From positions 1-64,000 of the forward strand of contig NZ_AOFD01000016.1 of NCBI RefSeq assembly GCF_000332815.1: DNA of 64,000 nt, given 5' to 3'. Origin of the DNA: Arthrobacter nitrophenolicus (lineage in GTDB: Bacteria > Actinomycetota > Actinomycetes > Actinomycetales > Micrococcaceae). Shown piece after piece: positions 1 through 8,352 of the stretch. A program made the position numbers and the translations under genes. The notes below the pieces were generated by a model. The model was not told the DNA's origin and made no database searches. It saw only the letters and a program-made list of their open reading frames with translations. Position 1 is the stretch's first letter, and each line of letters starts with the position of its first letter.

Positions 1-113
1 AGTAACACAGTTGAACCTTCAACTAATCCTCTCCCCCAGTATAGTCATTCGTCGGCCTCAAACCTTGGGTACCACCTCCGGAATTCGGCGACGCCGATAC
101 AGCGGCTTGCCCG

Positions 114-1091
114 TTGCTCAAAGTCTTCAATGCGATTGAACAATACATAGGAGCCTCACTGGTGGCGAAGCTCCGGCAAAATAGGCGTTGCTTTGCTCAT
201 TGCGTGCAAAAGCAGGGTTCTCTGGTACGGGATACTTTCTTCATGACTTTCCGCTATGACCTTGGGGACGCCCTCGCTGAGCACATCGATCCCGCTATGA
301 ACGCTGCAAACCGGCTCAGTACGATCGTGACAAAAGGTACGTATGCCGCGGGGAGCTGGATTGCAACGGTTACGCAGCATGATGCTGGCTTTGTTACCGG
401 AACAATTGGTACTGCGCCGGCGACTCAAGCCGTAGCCGGGATTCCCTGGAGCCTGGCCTCCGGAATCGACCACCTTTCGGCCCTCGCTGACAGCCTTCAG
501 TCAGCGAGAACGATCGGATACCCCCTTGCGACTCTCGCTAGAGGCGCAATGGAGGCGTATGGGCGGGCGCACTTCCTGGTGGATGCCACCGACACGGAAA
601 CTTTAGTTAAACGTTGGTTGGCTACACGTCTAAGTGACCTAAAGTTCGCAAGCATGTCCTGTGAGGAGCCGGCAGAAGCGCTGCGCTTAGAACAGCTGAG
701 AGATGATCTGAAGTCCGATGCTTCCTCACTGAATTTCTCTGCCGCCGATACCAAATTGTCCTTCACCGCCCTAGCGACCGCCGTTCACGATCATGTGTAT
801 CAAGGAAGCGATGGCTCGGCCGAGTATTCAATGCTTTCGGCCGTCGCGCACGCAGAGAACAGTGGTATTCACCGCCTGTCAAAGTTGGAGCAAAGAGACA
901 CATCTCCCGGCGTAAATTCCGCCAGAATTGAAGCATCTGATGAATTCATAGGTCACGTCGTAAGTATTGCCGTCACTATTCATTTTAAGGTTCTTGCAGA
1001 TTGCATTCAAAAATTTGGTGATGACGTGAGCCAGGACCATCCGCTGTTTGCCTCTCTCGCGGGTGTGCACAGCATGTTGGAGAATTGCTAA
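114..1091 (+). CDS. Hypothetical protein, mostly helical
   Basis: I do not recognise a family. The frame encodes up to 325 residues from a TTG at 114; a GTG at 162 and an ATG at 243 (MTFRYDLGDALAEH) are equally possible starts, and no strong ribosome binding site decides between them. Composition is that of a soluble, largely alpha-helical protein, with no signal peptide and no obvious membrane segment. Codon use is more AT-tolerant than in the catabolic genes further right. It stands alone, 240 bases before the DUF pair, at the left edge of a region with a recombinase, so it may be island cargo. That it is a real gene is supported only by length and composition. Confidence 0.55.
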   Translation: MLKVFNAIEQYIGASLVAKLRQNRRCFAHCVQKQGSLVRDTFFMTFRYDLGDALAEHIDPAMNAANRLSTIVTKGTYAAGSWIATVTQHDAGFVTGTIGTAPATQAVAGIPWSLASGIDHLSALADSLQSARTIGYPLATLARGAMEAYGRAHFLVDATDTETLVKRWLATRLSDLKFASMSCEEPAEALRLEQLRDDLKSDASSLNFSAADTKLSFTALATAVHDHVYQGSDGSAEYSMLSAVAHAENSGIHRLSKLEQRDTSPGVNSARIEASDEFIGHVVSIAVTIHFKVLADCIQKFGDDVSQDHPLFASLAGVHSMLENC

Positions 1092-1330
1092 GTCGGGGAT
1101 GGCCACAAGCACAGCTGCCAACCTTCGTGCGCGCCTACGTTTCCCTAGACTTCTGAACTCGCCGCCCTGCAATTGCTGTCAGGGAATCAGCTCGGGCCGG
1201 CTCTACGAGTAGGGATGTCTTCTGTGATGTGTGCTCATAGGGTGATCACACGTTGATTGGGGGAAGCGATAACCGCTGCAAGCACCGGAGCAAGGTCCCG
1301 TGATGAGGACTCATTTCCTGTCGGCGCCTC

Positions 1331-1800
1331 ATGACATACTCATATTCAGAGTTCCTTGCTCTGCGCGACGGAGGACTGCTCACAGTCCATGGGACGGTGG
1401 TGTGGACGAAGCGAGCGGCCTCCTGGGACAGCCGCTTGTCAGTTTCCCATCCTGCGATGGCAGACGGAGAGCTTCACTTGAGAATGAAGGTGAACCCCAA
1501 GCGGCCGTATTCACCACATGTGCTTCTGGTTGCCCGGGACGTCTGCATGCTCCGTCTAGATGTCAATGACAAGCATAGGGAGGGCGCCGAGATGTTCGAC
1601 TGTACGCACATACAAGAAACGCCATATCCGGACTCCCGGCCGACGTTCCTCCCCGACCCGCCACCCCCGCTAAATTTCCCCCGCGACGGGAGATCCGGCC
1701 CGGCTTGTACCGATCCGTATTCCATTACTTCACGGAACGCTACAAGATAGATGCAGGTGGTGTTACCTGGTGCGATCCTTGGAAGGAGGCTCCCTTATGA
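1331..1800 (+). CDS. DUF6978-like small protein, frameshifted by one base
   Basis: The protein starts MTYSYSEFLALRDGG and carries a segment RLDVNDKHREGAEMFDCTH that resembles the RL..N..HR..G...TH signature I associate with DUF6978-type proteins. The uninterrupted frame runs off at 1750, but restoring one G near 1702 (CCGG to CCGGG) continues the protein as GLYRSVFHYFTERYKIDAGG and ends at a TGA in 1798-1800, overlapping the next start as ATGA. That neat overlap argues for one intact gene of about 156 residues, coupled to the DUF1828 gene. Function is unknown. Family assignment is from memory and should be treated as tentative. Confidence 0.6.
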
Positions 1801-2564
1801 CCGAAACAACGAGCGAGATCGTTGATGAAATGGTTGCCAGTTACAGGCGTCAAATCGATGTGGAAGAGGCTGGAGGCGGCTTTCTTTTCACACTCCCCCA
1901 CACCTTGCACGACGGTACACCTGTGGTTCTTTACGTCGAGTTTGATGGTGAAACTGCTCAAATAAGTGATCAGGGCTTACTCTCAGACCATTTGGATATG
2001 GCGGGCGTGGACCTGGGAAAGAAGCAGATTTCGGCCGCGTGGCTGCAGATTAGGTCTTCAGTGGGATATTTGCCAGCGCTGGCGGCTGAGGATTGGGAGA
2101 TCAGCGCTTTCGCTGACAGGAAGTCACTTAGCAGTGCGCTATACGCGGTGGCAGACTCTGCGATACGTGCAGATGGGCTGAGGGTCCTTGCTTCCCAGTA
2201 CCGTCCGAAATCCTTCTCCGAGCGAGTAGTAAGCACACTGGGTCATCGCCTCACTGTTGTTCCACGCGCGGTGATTCCGGGAAAGTATGGTTCCAAGAGA
2301 GTTGTTACATGCTCGGTCGGGGTAAAACACGTGAACTACATACAGGCCGTGGGCGCCTCCGACCGTATGAGCAGCTTCGATCACACCATCTCGCTATTTA
2401 ACAGTTCCACCATTCCACCCGAGAAACGGATTGCGCTGCTACAAGGCCCTGTTTCCAAATGGGAGAACTGGCAGGTAAAAGCCTTGGAGGACGTCAGCAC
2501 TACCCGTTTTGAAGATGGGCTGGGAGCGATGGTGGACGAACTGCTTCATGCTGAAGCAGCATAG
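1797..2564 (+). CDS. DUF1828 domain protein
   Basis: 255 residues from the ATG at 1797, with GGAAGGAGG just upstream. Residues about 20-65 read FLFTLPHTLHDGTPVVLYVE...ISDQGLLSDHLDMAG, the pattern of DUF1828 (a beta-rich 'display then dim/describe' segment ending in a D.G ... L...G motif). The remaining 180 residues are probably the DUF1829-like partner domain. It overlaps the preceding small gene by four bases, so the two are translationally coupled and very likely work together. No enzymatic motif is visible. Such pairs turn up in variable regions next to recombinases, so a role in defence or element stability is possible, but this is inference only. Confidence 0.65.
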   Translation: MTETTSEIVDEMVASYRRQIDVEEAGGGFLFTLPHTLHDGTPVVLYVEFDGETAQISDQGLLSDHLDMAGVDLGKKQISAAWLQIRSSVGYLPALAAEDWEISAFADRKSLSSALYAVADSAIRADGLRVLASQYRPKSFSERVVSTLGHRLTVVPRAVIPGKYGSKRVVTCSVGVKHVNYIQAVGASDRMSSFDHTISLFNSSTIPPEKRIALLQGPVSKWENWQVKALEDVSTTRFEDGLGAMVDELLHAEAA

Positions 2565-2750
2565 CGTCTGACTCCTGAATCAAGAGTGCATCAGAGACGC
2601 GTGCCGCCCAAGTTGAATTAGAGTGGCTAGGCGTCTTCCCTAGTCTCCGTCTGTGCAAGGCGGTAATTTGAGCATTCCTTAAGCCAGATCTTGACTTCGT
2701 TGTAGGACAAGCCTAGAACTCAACCTCACAGACGAAGTTTGGAGGCTACG

Positions 2751-3316
2751 GTGAACGGACAGCGGATCGGTTACGTGCGGGTCAGCACGTTGGATCAGAA
2801 CGAAAAGCGCCAGCTCGAAGGCCAAATTTTGGACCGCGTCTTTACGGACAAGGCGTCCGGGAGGGACACCGCAAGACCCCAACTAGCTGAACTGCTGCGG
2901 TTCGCTCGCGACGGGGACACGGTCCTCGTGCACAGCATGGACCGGCTCGCCCGGAACCTTGACGATCTCAGGGCCCTTGTTCAGGGCCTCACGCGCAGAG
3001 GTGTCCGCGTCGAGTTCCTGAAGGAGAACCTGACCTTCACCGGTGAGGACTCCCCCTTGGCCAACCTCCTGCTCTCGGTAATGGGTGCCTTCGCAGAGTT
3101 TGAACGCTCGCTCATCCGGGAACGCCAGCGGGAAGGAATTGCCCTGGCCAAGCAGCGCGGAGCTACAAGGGCCGGAAAAAGATGCTCTCATCTGAACGTG
3201 TCGCCGAGATGGTCAAGCGTGCCGACACCGGTGTTCCCAAAGTCATTCTGGCCCGTGATTACGGAATCAGCAGGGAGACTGTTTACCAGTACCTGCGCCA
3301 AGCCAAGCTGGCATGA
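2751..3316 (+). CDS. Serine recombinase (resolvase/invertase), single-base frameshift
   Basis: The protein starts at GTG 2751, six bases after GGAGG, as MNGQRIGYVRVSTLDQNEK, so the catalytic serine is residue 12. The usual small-serine-recombinase landmarks follow: HSMDRLARNLDDL, a long helix with E.SLIRERQREGIALAKQRG, and a C-terminal helix-turn-helix (ILARDYGISRETVYQYL). Full length would be 188 residues, normal for a Tn3-type resolvase or DNA invertase. One C is missing near 3163 (GCCTAC read as GCTAC), which throws the frame off 50 codons before the true TGA at 3314-3316. No transposase accompanies it. A 25-bp repeat (motif B) begins 45 bases after the stop, a plausible recombination site. 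Confidence 0.85.
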
Positions 3317-3360
3317 AGCTCCTTGCTCGAGCGACACGGCCGCCTGGGCGGGACAACCTA

Positions 3361-3385
3361 CTTTACAGAACGTCGGTTTTCGGCG
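3361..3385 (+). repeat. Motif B copy 1
   Basis: A 25-bp sequence of the form CTTTACAGAA-N6-TTTTCGGCG. It is one of four related copies (3361, 3898, 32166, 32961) and lies 45 bases downstream of the serine recombinase gene. The copies share the outer blocks, and the centre tends to be an imperfect palindrome. A recombinase core or accessory site is the likeliest explanation (inference). Confidence 0.55.
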
Positions 3386-3531
3386 TTTGGTCCCGGCCGT
3401 CACTAGGTGAGAGAAACGCGCATCTGTTTGCTGCCGCACAACCGTTTTGTCCCAAGAGCCGCGCCGTGGCGCGGGTAGCAAGGTCAATGCCATATTCTTG
3501 CGCCGAAGGGCATTCGCTACGGGAGGAAAAC

Positions 3532-3861
3532 ATGTACTTCAAGCCGTCGGCCGGGATTTTTGTGGGCGGATTAGCCACGTCATTCGGCGGCACGCTTCTC
3601 ATTCTGATGGCCGCAAATTCATCTGGTGAAGACACCGGCTTCATGGCGCTTGCAGGCGTCATGGCAGCCATCGCCGGCATCATAATGCTCTGCATCGGTG
3701 CTGCACGGGCCTTGAGAATCATCGATGCTTTGCCGGCTGCTTTCAGGAACCTGGACAGGGCACAAGCGTCTCAGCAGCAAGCTCCGGCGCCCCAGCAATC
3801 CATGGGATCCCAGCCGCCCGGCTACCCGCAACAGGGATATATCCAGCCGCCAGTGCAGTAA
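3532..3861 (+). CDS. Small membrane protein with proline/glutamine-rich tail
   Basis: 109 residues from the ATG at 3532, with GGGAGG ten bases upstream. Two hydrophobic segments are visible, about residues 7-28 (GIFVGGLATSFGGTLLILMA) and 40-62 (a helix ending in CIGAARAL), followed by a cytoplasmic tail rich in Gln, Pro and Gly ending QGYIQPPVQ. This layout is common among small actinobacterial envelope proteins. No family is recognised. The gene is bracketed by two copies of motif B (3361 and 3898), so gene plus sites may form a small unit that moves as one piece. Confidence 0.6.
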   Translation: MYFKPSAGIFVGGLATSFGGTLLILMAANSSGEDTGFMALAGVMAAIAGIIMLCIGAARALRIIDALPAAFRNLDRAQASQQQAPAPQQSMGSQPPGYPQQGYIQPPVQ

Positions 3862-3897
3862 CGCCCAACGCAGAGCGCTTGCCTACTACTCCCCCAG

Positions 3898-3922
3898 CTT
3901 TACAGAATCTCCATTATCGGCG
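3898..3922 (+). repeat. Motif B copy 2
   Basis: CTTTACAGAA followed by TCTCCATTATCGGCG. It matches copy 1 in the first ten bases and copy 4 in the TTATCGGCG end, and it shares TCTCCATTATCG with the degenerate copy at 32166. It sits between the small membrane protein and the LysE-type gene. Confidence 0.55.
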
Positions 3923-3973
3923 TTAGACCACGGGAGTAGAAGTAGCTGCGAGAATCCCATCTATCCTTGAACG

Positions 3974-4628
3974 GTGACTCTCATGACCGTTGTTTTTTCC
4001 TTCGCGCTTGTTGCCGGACTTCTGACACTGGTCCCCGGCTTGGACACGGCATTAGTCCTGAGGTCATCCATTTCCAAGTCGCGAAGCTTCGCCTTTGCCA
4101 CGGCGCTGGGCATCAGCACCGGGCGCGATGATTTGGGGCGTAGCCGCAGCAGTCGGCGTATCGGCGCTGCTGGCCGCTTCGGACTTGGCCTACCGTGTGC
4201 TCACACTCGCCGGAGCGGCATACATGGTCTGGCTGGGGGCGACTTTCCTGTGGAAGACTATGCGAAAAGATAAAATCCCTGCCAGGCCGGCAGGTGAAGC
4301 GGCTGGAGTCACCTCCGAAAGAAATGATTTGTTCAAGGGCTGGCTGATCGGCACCGGAACGAACCTGCTCAACCCCAAGGTGGGTGTCTTTTACATCGCC
4401 ACCATTCCCCAATTCATACCGGCGGGCACCTCACCACTGCTGGTAGGCGTGCTGCTCGCCGGCGTCCACTGCCTGCTGTCCATGGCTTGGTTCACATTGC
4501 TGATCTTCGGTTCAGGCTACGCCGCCCGCTGGCTCCAGGGCGTCCGAAGCATTCGCATCATCGATAGCATCACCGGATCTGTCCTCGTAGGTTTCGGCGT
4601 GAAACTCGCCCTCGACCCTGCCCACTAG
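3974..4628 (+). CDS. LysE/RhtB family amino-acid exporter, one-base insertion
   Basis: A LysE-type exporter, expected to pump amino acids or related metabolites across the inner membrane. The N-terminus (FALVAGLLTLVPGLDTALVL) carries the family's P-G-x-D/N signature in the first membrane helix, and the second half shows four or five more hydrophobic helices and the GTGTNLLNPKVGVFY motif. The frame is lost at GGGCGCG near 4121; removing one G joins GISTG to AMIWGVAAAVGVSALL and gives about 217 residues, the usual length. The start is GTG 3974 or ATG 3983. Either a recent pseudogene or a sequencing error; the rest of the sequence is well preserved. Confidence 0.75.
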
Positions 4629-5004
4629 CTTTTCCTTGCTGTCCTCAAAGACTCACAACTCATCGTGAATGTCCGCGAACAGTCCCTCTATTTTCCCCTC
4701 GGTCGGCGGGGTTGGCCACGGTGCCCCTGATCTCTTCTTAGCCGGCAAGTCGTCCTGGTCTTCGACCCTGCCGTGCCGGAGGACTGTCGTCGTCGACAGG
4801 GCGCCGGGACACTAGCGCGAGCCGGTGCAGTCAGCTGTCGCCGAAGTCGTACTCGTAGAGCGCTCCGCTGGCGCCCAGTGCGAGCAACTGTTGCAGAAGC
4901 AATCCTCCTCAGGCCGGAAGACCCGACGGGACGCTAGCGCCAGGAGTGCCCGGAACATCACCGGACGCGTCTCTGCAGGGATGGACCGGCAGGAACGCAA
5001 CCAG
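4629..5004. other. Non-coding stretch, nothing recognised
   Basis: About 375 bases between the 3' ends of the exporter and the GntR gene. Short open frames on both strands have no recognisable content. There is no clear terminator hairpin. Confidence 0.4.
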
Positions 5005-5667
5005 CTAGTACTGCGGTGCCCCCAGGCGTCCCAGCCTTGCGTTGCGGGTCGCAACACTTAGGGCAAACCTGACAAGGTAATCATTGAGCTGTATGGATGC
5101 CTGCTGGGCGGCTTCTGCGTCCCGGGCCAGGATTGCCCGCAGCAGCTGCAGGTGCATCCCCTTCCCTGCCCGCACTTCTTCGGCGGCATCAACAACATGA
5201 GCCAGCCAGAACCGCCTGGACAGCCCCTGCAGCGGGGTCATGGCATCACCCAGGTACTCGTTGTGTGCAGCTTCGCAAAGTATGCGGTGCGTCGCCCGGA
5301 CGGCCCGAACGTAGTCCTCCAGATCGTGGATGTCTGCCAGCTCCTCGGTGAGTGCCTCAATGCCGGCGAGTTGGGCGGTGGTCGCCCTTTCACATGCCAA
5401 CGCCACCGCAAGAGCCTCCATGGCCCTGCGGACTTCGAGCCGCCGGAGTTGTTCATCCACCGAATTCGCCGGGATCTCGATCCCCCGGCCGGGCCTGATG
5501 CGGACCAAATGGTCCCGGTCCAGACGCTGGAGAGCTTCCCGCAGCGGCGTCCGTCCGAGCCCGACCTCCTCCACCAGTCCGGCCTCTGTATGGAAGGTCC
5601 CCGGTTCCAGCCGCCCGGTCTCGATCATCTCGGCAAGCAATAAATACGCGTCGTCAGCCTTCGTCAT
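5005..5667 (-). CDS. GntR/FCD-family transcriptional regulator
   Basis: 220 residues. An N-terminal winged helix (about 5-70, with FHTEAGLVEEVGLGRTPLRE and LQRLDRDHLVRIRPGRGI) is followed by an all-helical FCD effector domain (about 80-215), where a D...H metal-binding pattern is expected; RATHRILCEAAHNEYLG fits it. It is transcribed divergently from the flavin reductase and MFS transporter genes. The 100-base gap between them holds an AT-rich palindrome (5717-5735) of the kind GntR proteins bind, so it is probably a local repressor responding to the transported acid or its product. Confidence 0.85.
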   Translation of the reverse strand: MTKADDAYLLLAEMIETGRLEPGTFHTEAGLVEEVGLGRTPLREALQRLDRDHLVRIRPGRGIEIPANSVDEQLRRLEVRRAMEALAVALACERATTAQLAGIEALTEELADIHDLEDYVRAVRATHRILCEAAHNEYLGDAMTPLQGLSRRFWLAHVVDAAEEVRAGKGMHLQLLRAILARDAEAAQQASIQLNDYLVRFALSVATRNARLGRLGAPQY

Positions 5668-5716
5668 CCCACTCCCCTTCCCCTACAGGCTACACAATAG
5701 GCACGCGCATACTCTT

Positions 5717-5735
5717 GATATATTCCGAATATATA
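5717..5735. promoter_or_regulatory. Palindromic operator for the divergent GntR regulator
   Basis: GATATATTC-C-GAATATATA, a 9-1-9 palindrome unusually AT-rich for this DNA. It lies 50 bases before the GntR start and 36 bases before the flavin reductase start, where one site could control both promoters. Confidence 0.55.
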
Positions 5736-5770
5736 CTCTACGCTGAAGGTGTAGCAGTGATCCCCACCAC

Positions 5771-6439
5771 ATGGAGAATGTCGTGAAGTACAACCCGGCC
5801 ACCGAGCCCAGCCCCTTGCCTTACTCCCCTTTCAAGAGCTGCACTGTCCCCCGTCCCATCGGCTGGCTCTCCAGCGTGAGCACGACCGGCGTGGAGAACA
5901 TCGCGCCCTACAGCCAGTGGCAGAACTTGACCTTTGACCCGCCGATGGTGATGTTTTCGGCCAACCAATACCCGGACGGGCGCCGGAAAGACACAGTCAT
6001 TAATGCTGAGAGCACCGGCTGGTTCGTCTGGAACATGGCGACCTACCCGTTGCGTGAAGCTGTGAACAAGTCCGCCATGGCCCTCGGTCCTGAGGAAAGC
6101 GAATTCGAGCATCTGGGGCTGACGCGCACCTATGCAGAGAACTTCCCGGTCCCGATGGTGCAGGAGAGCCCGGTTAAGTTCGAATGCAAGTACCACTCCA
6201 CCCACCGCATCCCCGGGGCCTCCGCGGTCGGAACGGTCGATATCATCTTCGCCACTGTCGAAACGGTGCACATCGATGATGAAGTCATCACGGTTGACGG
6301 CAGGCTGGACATCAAAAAAATTGAGCCCATCGCCCGTCTGGGATACTTCGATTACACCGTGGTGCGCGAGACATTTGAGATGCGCGTGCCCGGAGCGGAC
6401 CAGGACGCCCAGATGGGTCTGGAAGGACGGGCAGCATGA
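5771..6439 (+). CDS. Flavin reductase family protein (FMN-binding split barrel)
   Basis: 222 residues. The first 160 residues match the flavin-reductase-like split barrel: PRPIGWLSSVSTTGVENIAPYS is the family's typical beginning, and PDGRRKDTVINAESTG with VWNMATYPLREAVN is the conserved middle. Members bind FMN and either supply reduced flavin to a monooxygenase or act as small flavin oxidoreductases. No monooxygenase lies next to it. It overlaps the following transporter gene by four bases (ATGA), so the two are one operon under the GntR regulator. The substrate is unknown. Confidence 0.8.
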   Translation: MENVVKYNPATEPSPLPYSPFKSCTVPRPIGWLSSVSTTGVENIAPYSQWQNLTFDPPMVMFSANQYPDGRRKDTVINAESTGWFVWNMATYPLREAVNKSAMALGPEESEFEHLGLTRTYAENFPVPMVQESPVKFECKYHSTHRIPGASAVGTVDIIFATVETVHIDDEVITVDGRLDIKKIEPIARLGYFDYTVVRETFEMRVPGADQDAQMGLEGRAA

Positions 6440-7806
6440 CCAACCACAGCAGCTCCACCCGGGCGGCCGCGGGACCGCTGCCTGAGACCACCGCAGCGGA
6501 TAAGAGCAAAAGGTTCAGGGACCTCATCGCCGTCAACTTCGGCAACACCCTGGAATGGTACGACTGGACGATCTATTCGATCTTCGCCCCCTATTTCGCC
6601 GTCCAGTTCTTCCAGCCCGACAACCCCACCTCCGCGCTGCTGTCGACACTTGCCGTGTTCGCCGTCGGCTTCGTGACCCGGCCCCTGGGCGGGTTCCTCT
6701 TCGGCGCGTACGCCGACCGTGCCGGCCGCCGCAAGAGCTTGACCGTCGCCATGATGCTCACAGCCTTCGGCAGCATCGCCATCGCCATCGCACCAACCTA
6801 CGGCTCCGTTGGGGTCCTGGCGTCCGTGCTCCTGCTCGTCGCCCGTCTCCTGCAAGGCCTGGCCCACGGCGGCGAAATGGGCACCTCCGTGACCTACCTG
6901 GTCGAACGCGCCCCCCAGGGGCGACGCGCACTTTTCGGCAGCACGTCCTGGGTCAGCGTCGTCCTCGGAACCATACTCGCCACCATCACCGGCCTGATCC
7001 TGAACTCCAGCCTCCCCTCGGACGACATGAAAGCCTGGGGCTGGCGGATCGCCTTCGCCATTGGTGGCGTGCTCGGCCTCTACGCCCTTTACCTCCGCCG
7101 GCGGCTGACCGAGACCGACGCATTCGAGAAAGCCTCGCACTCCGACGGAAACGACCCCGATGCCGAGTCACTCCTGCCCGGCCAATCAGGTTCGGCCGGG
7201 CAGGTAAAGCGCGGCCTGCTTCACTACTGGCGCTCAATCCTCATCGTCTTCGGCCTGTCAGCAGGCGGCTCAGTCATGTTCTACACCTGGCTGATCTACA
7301 TGCCTACCTACGCACAAGTCCACTACAAACAGGATGCTTCCAGCGCACTGGTCGCCAGCCTCATCGCCCAGGTATTCTTCCTCGGGGCCGTCCTGGGCGC
7401 AGGGTGGCTCGGAGACCGCATCGGACGCAAACCCCTGGTCATCGCCTTCGGCGCAGCTTTCGTCCTGCTGACCATTCCGATCTACAACCTCGTCGACGGG
7501 ACCTTCGGAACCCTGCTCCTGGCCATGCTGGCATCACTGACAGCCATGGCCCTGCTCTTCGGAGTCAACGGCGCAGTCTGGGCAGAAGTATTCCCCACCA
7601 AAGTCCGCGCCGCCGGAGTCGCGGGCCCCCTTTCCTTCGCTACAGCCATATTCGGCGGAACCGCACCCTACGTAAACACAGCCCTCGGCCAGGCAGGCCA
7701 CCAGGACTGGTTCCTCTTCTACCTCGTAGGAGTCGCCGCCATCACCCTGATCACCGGCCTACTCATGCGCGAAACCAAAAACAACAGCCTCGTCCGTGGG
7801 GCATAA
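6436..7806 (+). CDS. MFS transporter of the metabolite:H+ symporter (MHS) type
   Basis: 456 residues with twelve predicted membrane helices. The beginning FGNTLEWYDWTIYSIFAPYF is diagnostic of the MHS group (shikimate, alpha-ketoglutarate and citrate/proline symporters), as are FGAYADRAGRRKSL in loop 2-3 and GWLGDRIGRKPL in loop 8-9. It should import a carboxylic acid with protons. It is translationally coupled to the flavin reductase gene (ATGA overlap) and is followed by a strong hairpin, closing a two-gene operon. The substrate cannot be read from the sequence. Confidence 0.88.
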   Translation: MTNHSSSTRAAAGPLPETTAADKSKRFRDLIAVNFGNTLEWYDWTIYSIFAPYFAVQFFQPDNPTSALLSTLAVFAVGFVTRPLGGFLFGAYADRAGRRKSLTVAMMLTAFGSIAIAIAPTYGSVGVLASVLLLVARLLQGLAHGGEMGTSVTYLVERAPQGRRALFGSTSWVSVVLGTILATITGLILNSSLPSDDMKAWGWRIAFAIGGVLGLYALYLRRRLTETDAFEKASHSDGNDPDAESLLPGQSGSAGQVKRGLLHYWRSILIVFGLSAGGSVMFYTWLIYMPTYAQVHYKQDASSALVASLIAQVFFLGAVLGAGWLGDRIGRKPLVIAFGAAFVLLTIPIYNLVDGTFGTLLLAMLASLTAMALLFGVNGAVWAEVFPTKVRAAGVAGPLSFATAIFGGTAPYVNTALGQAGHQDWFLFYLVGVAAITLITGLLMRETKNNSLVRGA

Positions 7807-7834
7807 CACAGTCCCCAAACCTGCCCTTCCGGAA

Positions 7835-7866
7835 AGCGCTGGGGACGTGCAGACGTCCCCAGCGCT
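7835..7866 (+). terminator. Strong hairpin after the MFS gene
   Basis: A perfect 14-bp stem (AGCGCTGGGGACGT) with loop GCAG, starting 28 bases after the stop codon. There is no U-tract, which is usual in high-GC actinobacteria. Confidence 0.7.
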
Positions 7867-8062
7867 CTCCAAACGCTCCGCCTGGGAAGACACCAAACTC
7901 GGGCGCGGCGGAGTTTGCAGGCCCAACGCCTCCTCGAGGTCCACCTTCCCGATCCCGATTCGGGCGCTTCCGCAGCGGCAGATCAATCTCCCCTAACCGC
8001 TGTGACCGCCATCCCTCTTGGTTCCGCTACCGCCAACAAGTCAAACAATCAGGTGAACCACA

Positions 8063-8203
8063 ATGAAGCAGCGAACCGATCCCCAGCCTGACCGCATGTG
8101 TGCCTCTTCCCGGGGCAGCCGTTGGCAGGAGGCACCCCCCATGACACAGGACCTTGTACCAACCAGCTATGACGGTGCCCTGTTCCCCGACATGGAGGAA
8201 TAA
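8063..8203 (+). CDS. Possible 46-residue peptide before hutU
   Basis: A short frame (start MKQRTDPQPDRM, end YDGALFPDMEE) in the 545-base gap between the MFS gene and hutU. A second ATG inside it (8140, MTQDLVPTSYDG) follows GGAGG at 8128 and is the better start. No family is recognised. It could be a leader peptide or chance; the rest of the gap shows nothing else I can name. Confidence 0.25.
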   Translation: MKQRTDPQPDRMCASSRGSRWQEAPPMTQDLVPTSYDGALFPDMEE

Positions 8204-8352
8204 CTTCCCACACCGGGTGGACTGCCATTTGGGTTGGCACTCCCGCAGTTTCCCTGAGTCACTGACATCAGACCCGGTGAAGGCGGTTCAGTCTCCCGCG
8301 TCCAAAAACAAAGTCACAAGTCAGTTCACACTTACTTCCTTAAGGAGCCACC

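Noticed and set aside
4812..5061. Short forward and reverse frames after the GntR gene
   Set aside because: No motif and no start signals; they are chance frames.
6555..8066. A 503-residue forward open frame
   Set aside because: It is the +1/+2 shadow of the MHS transporter gene, almost entirely Arg, Pro and His, with no family motif.
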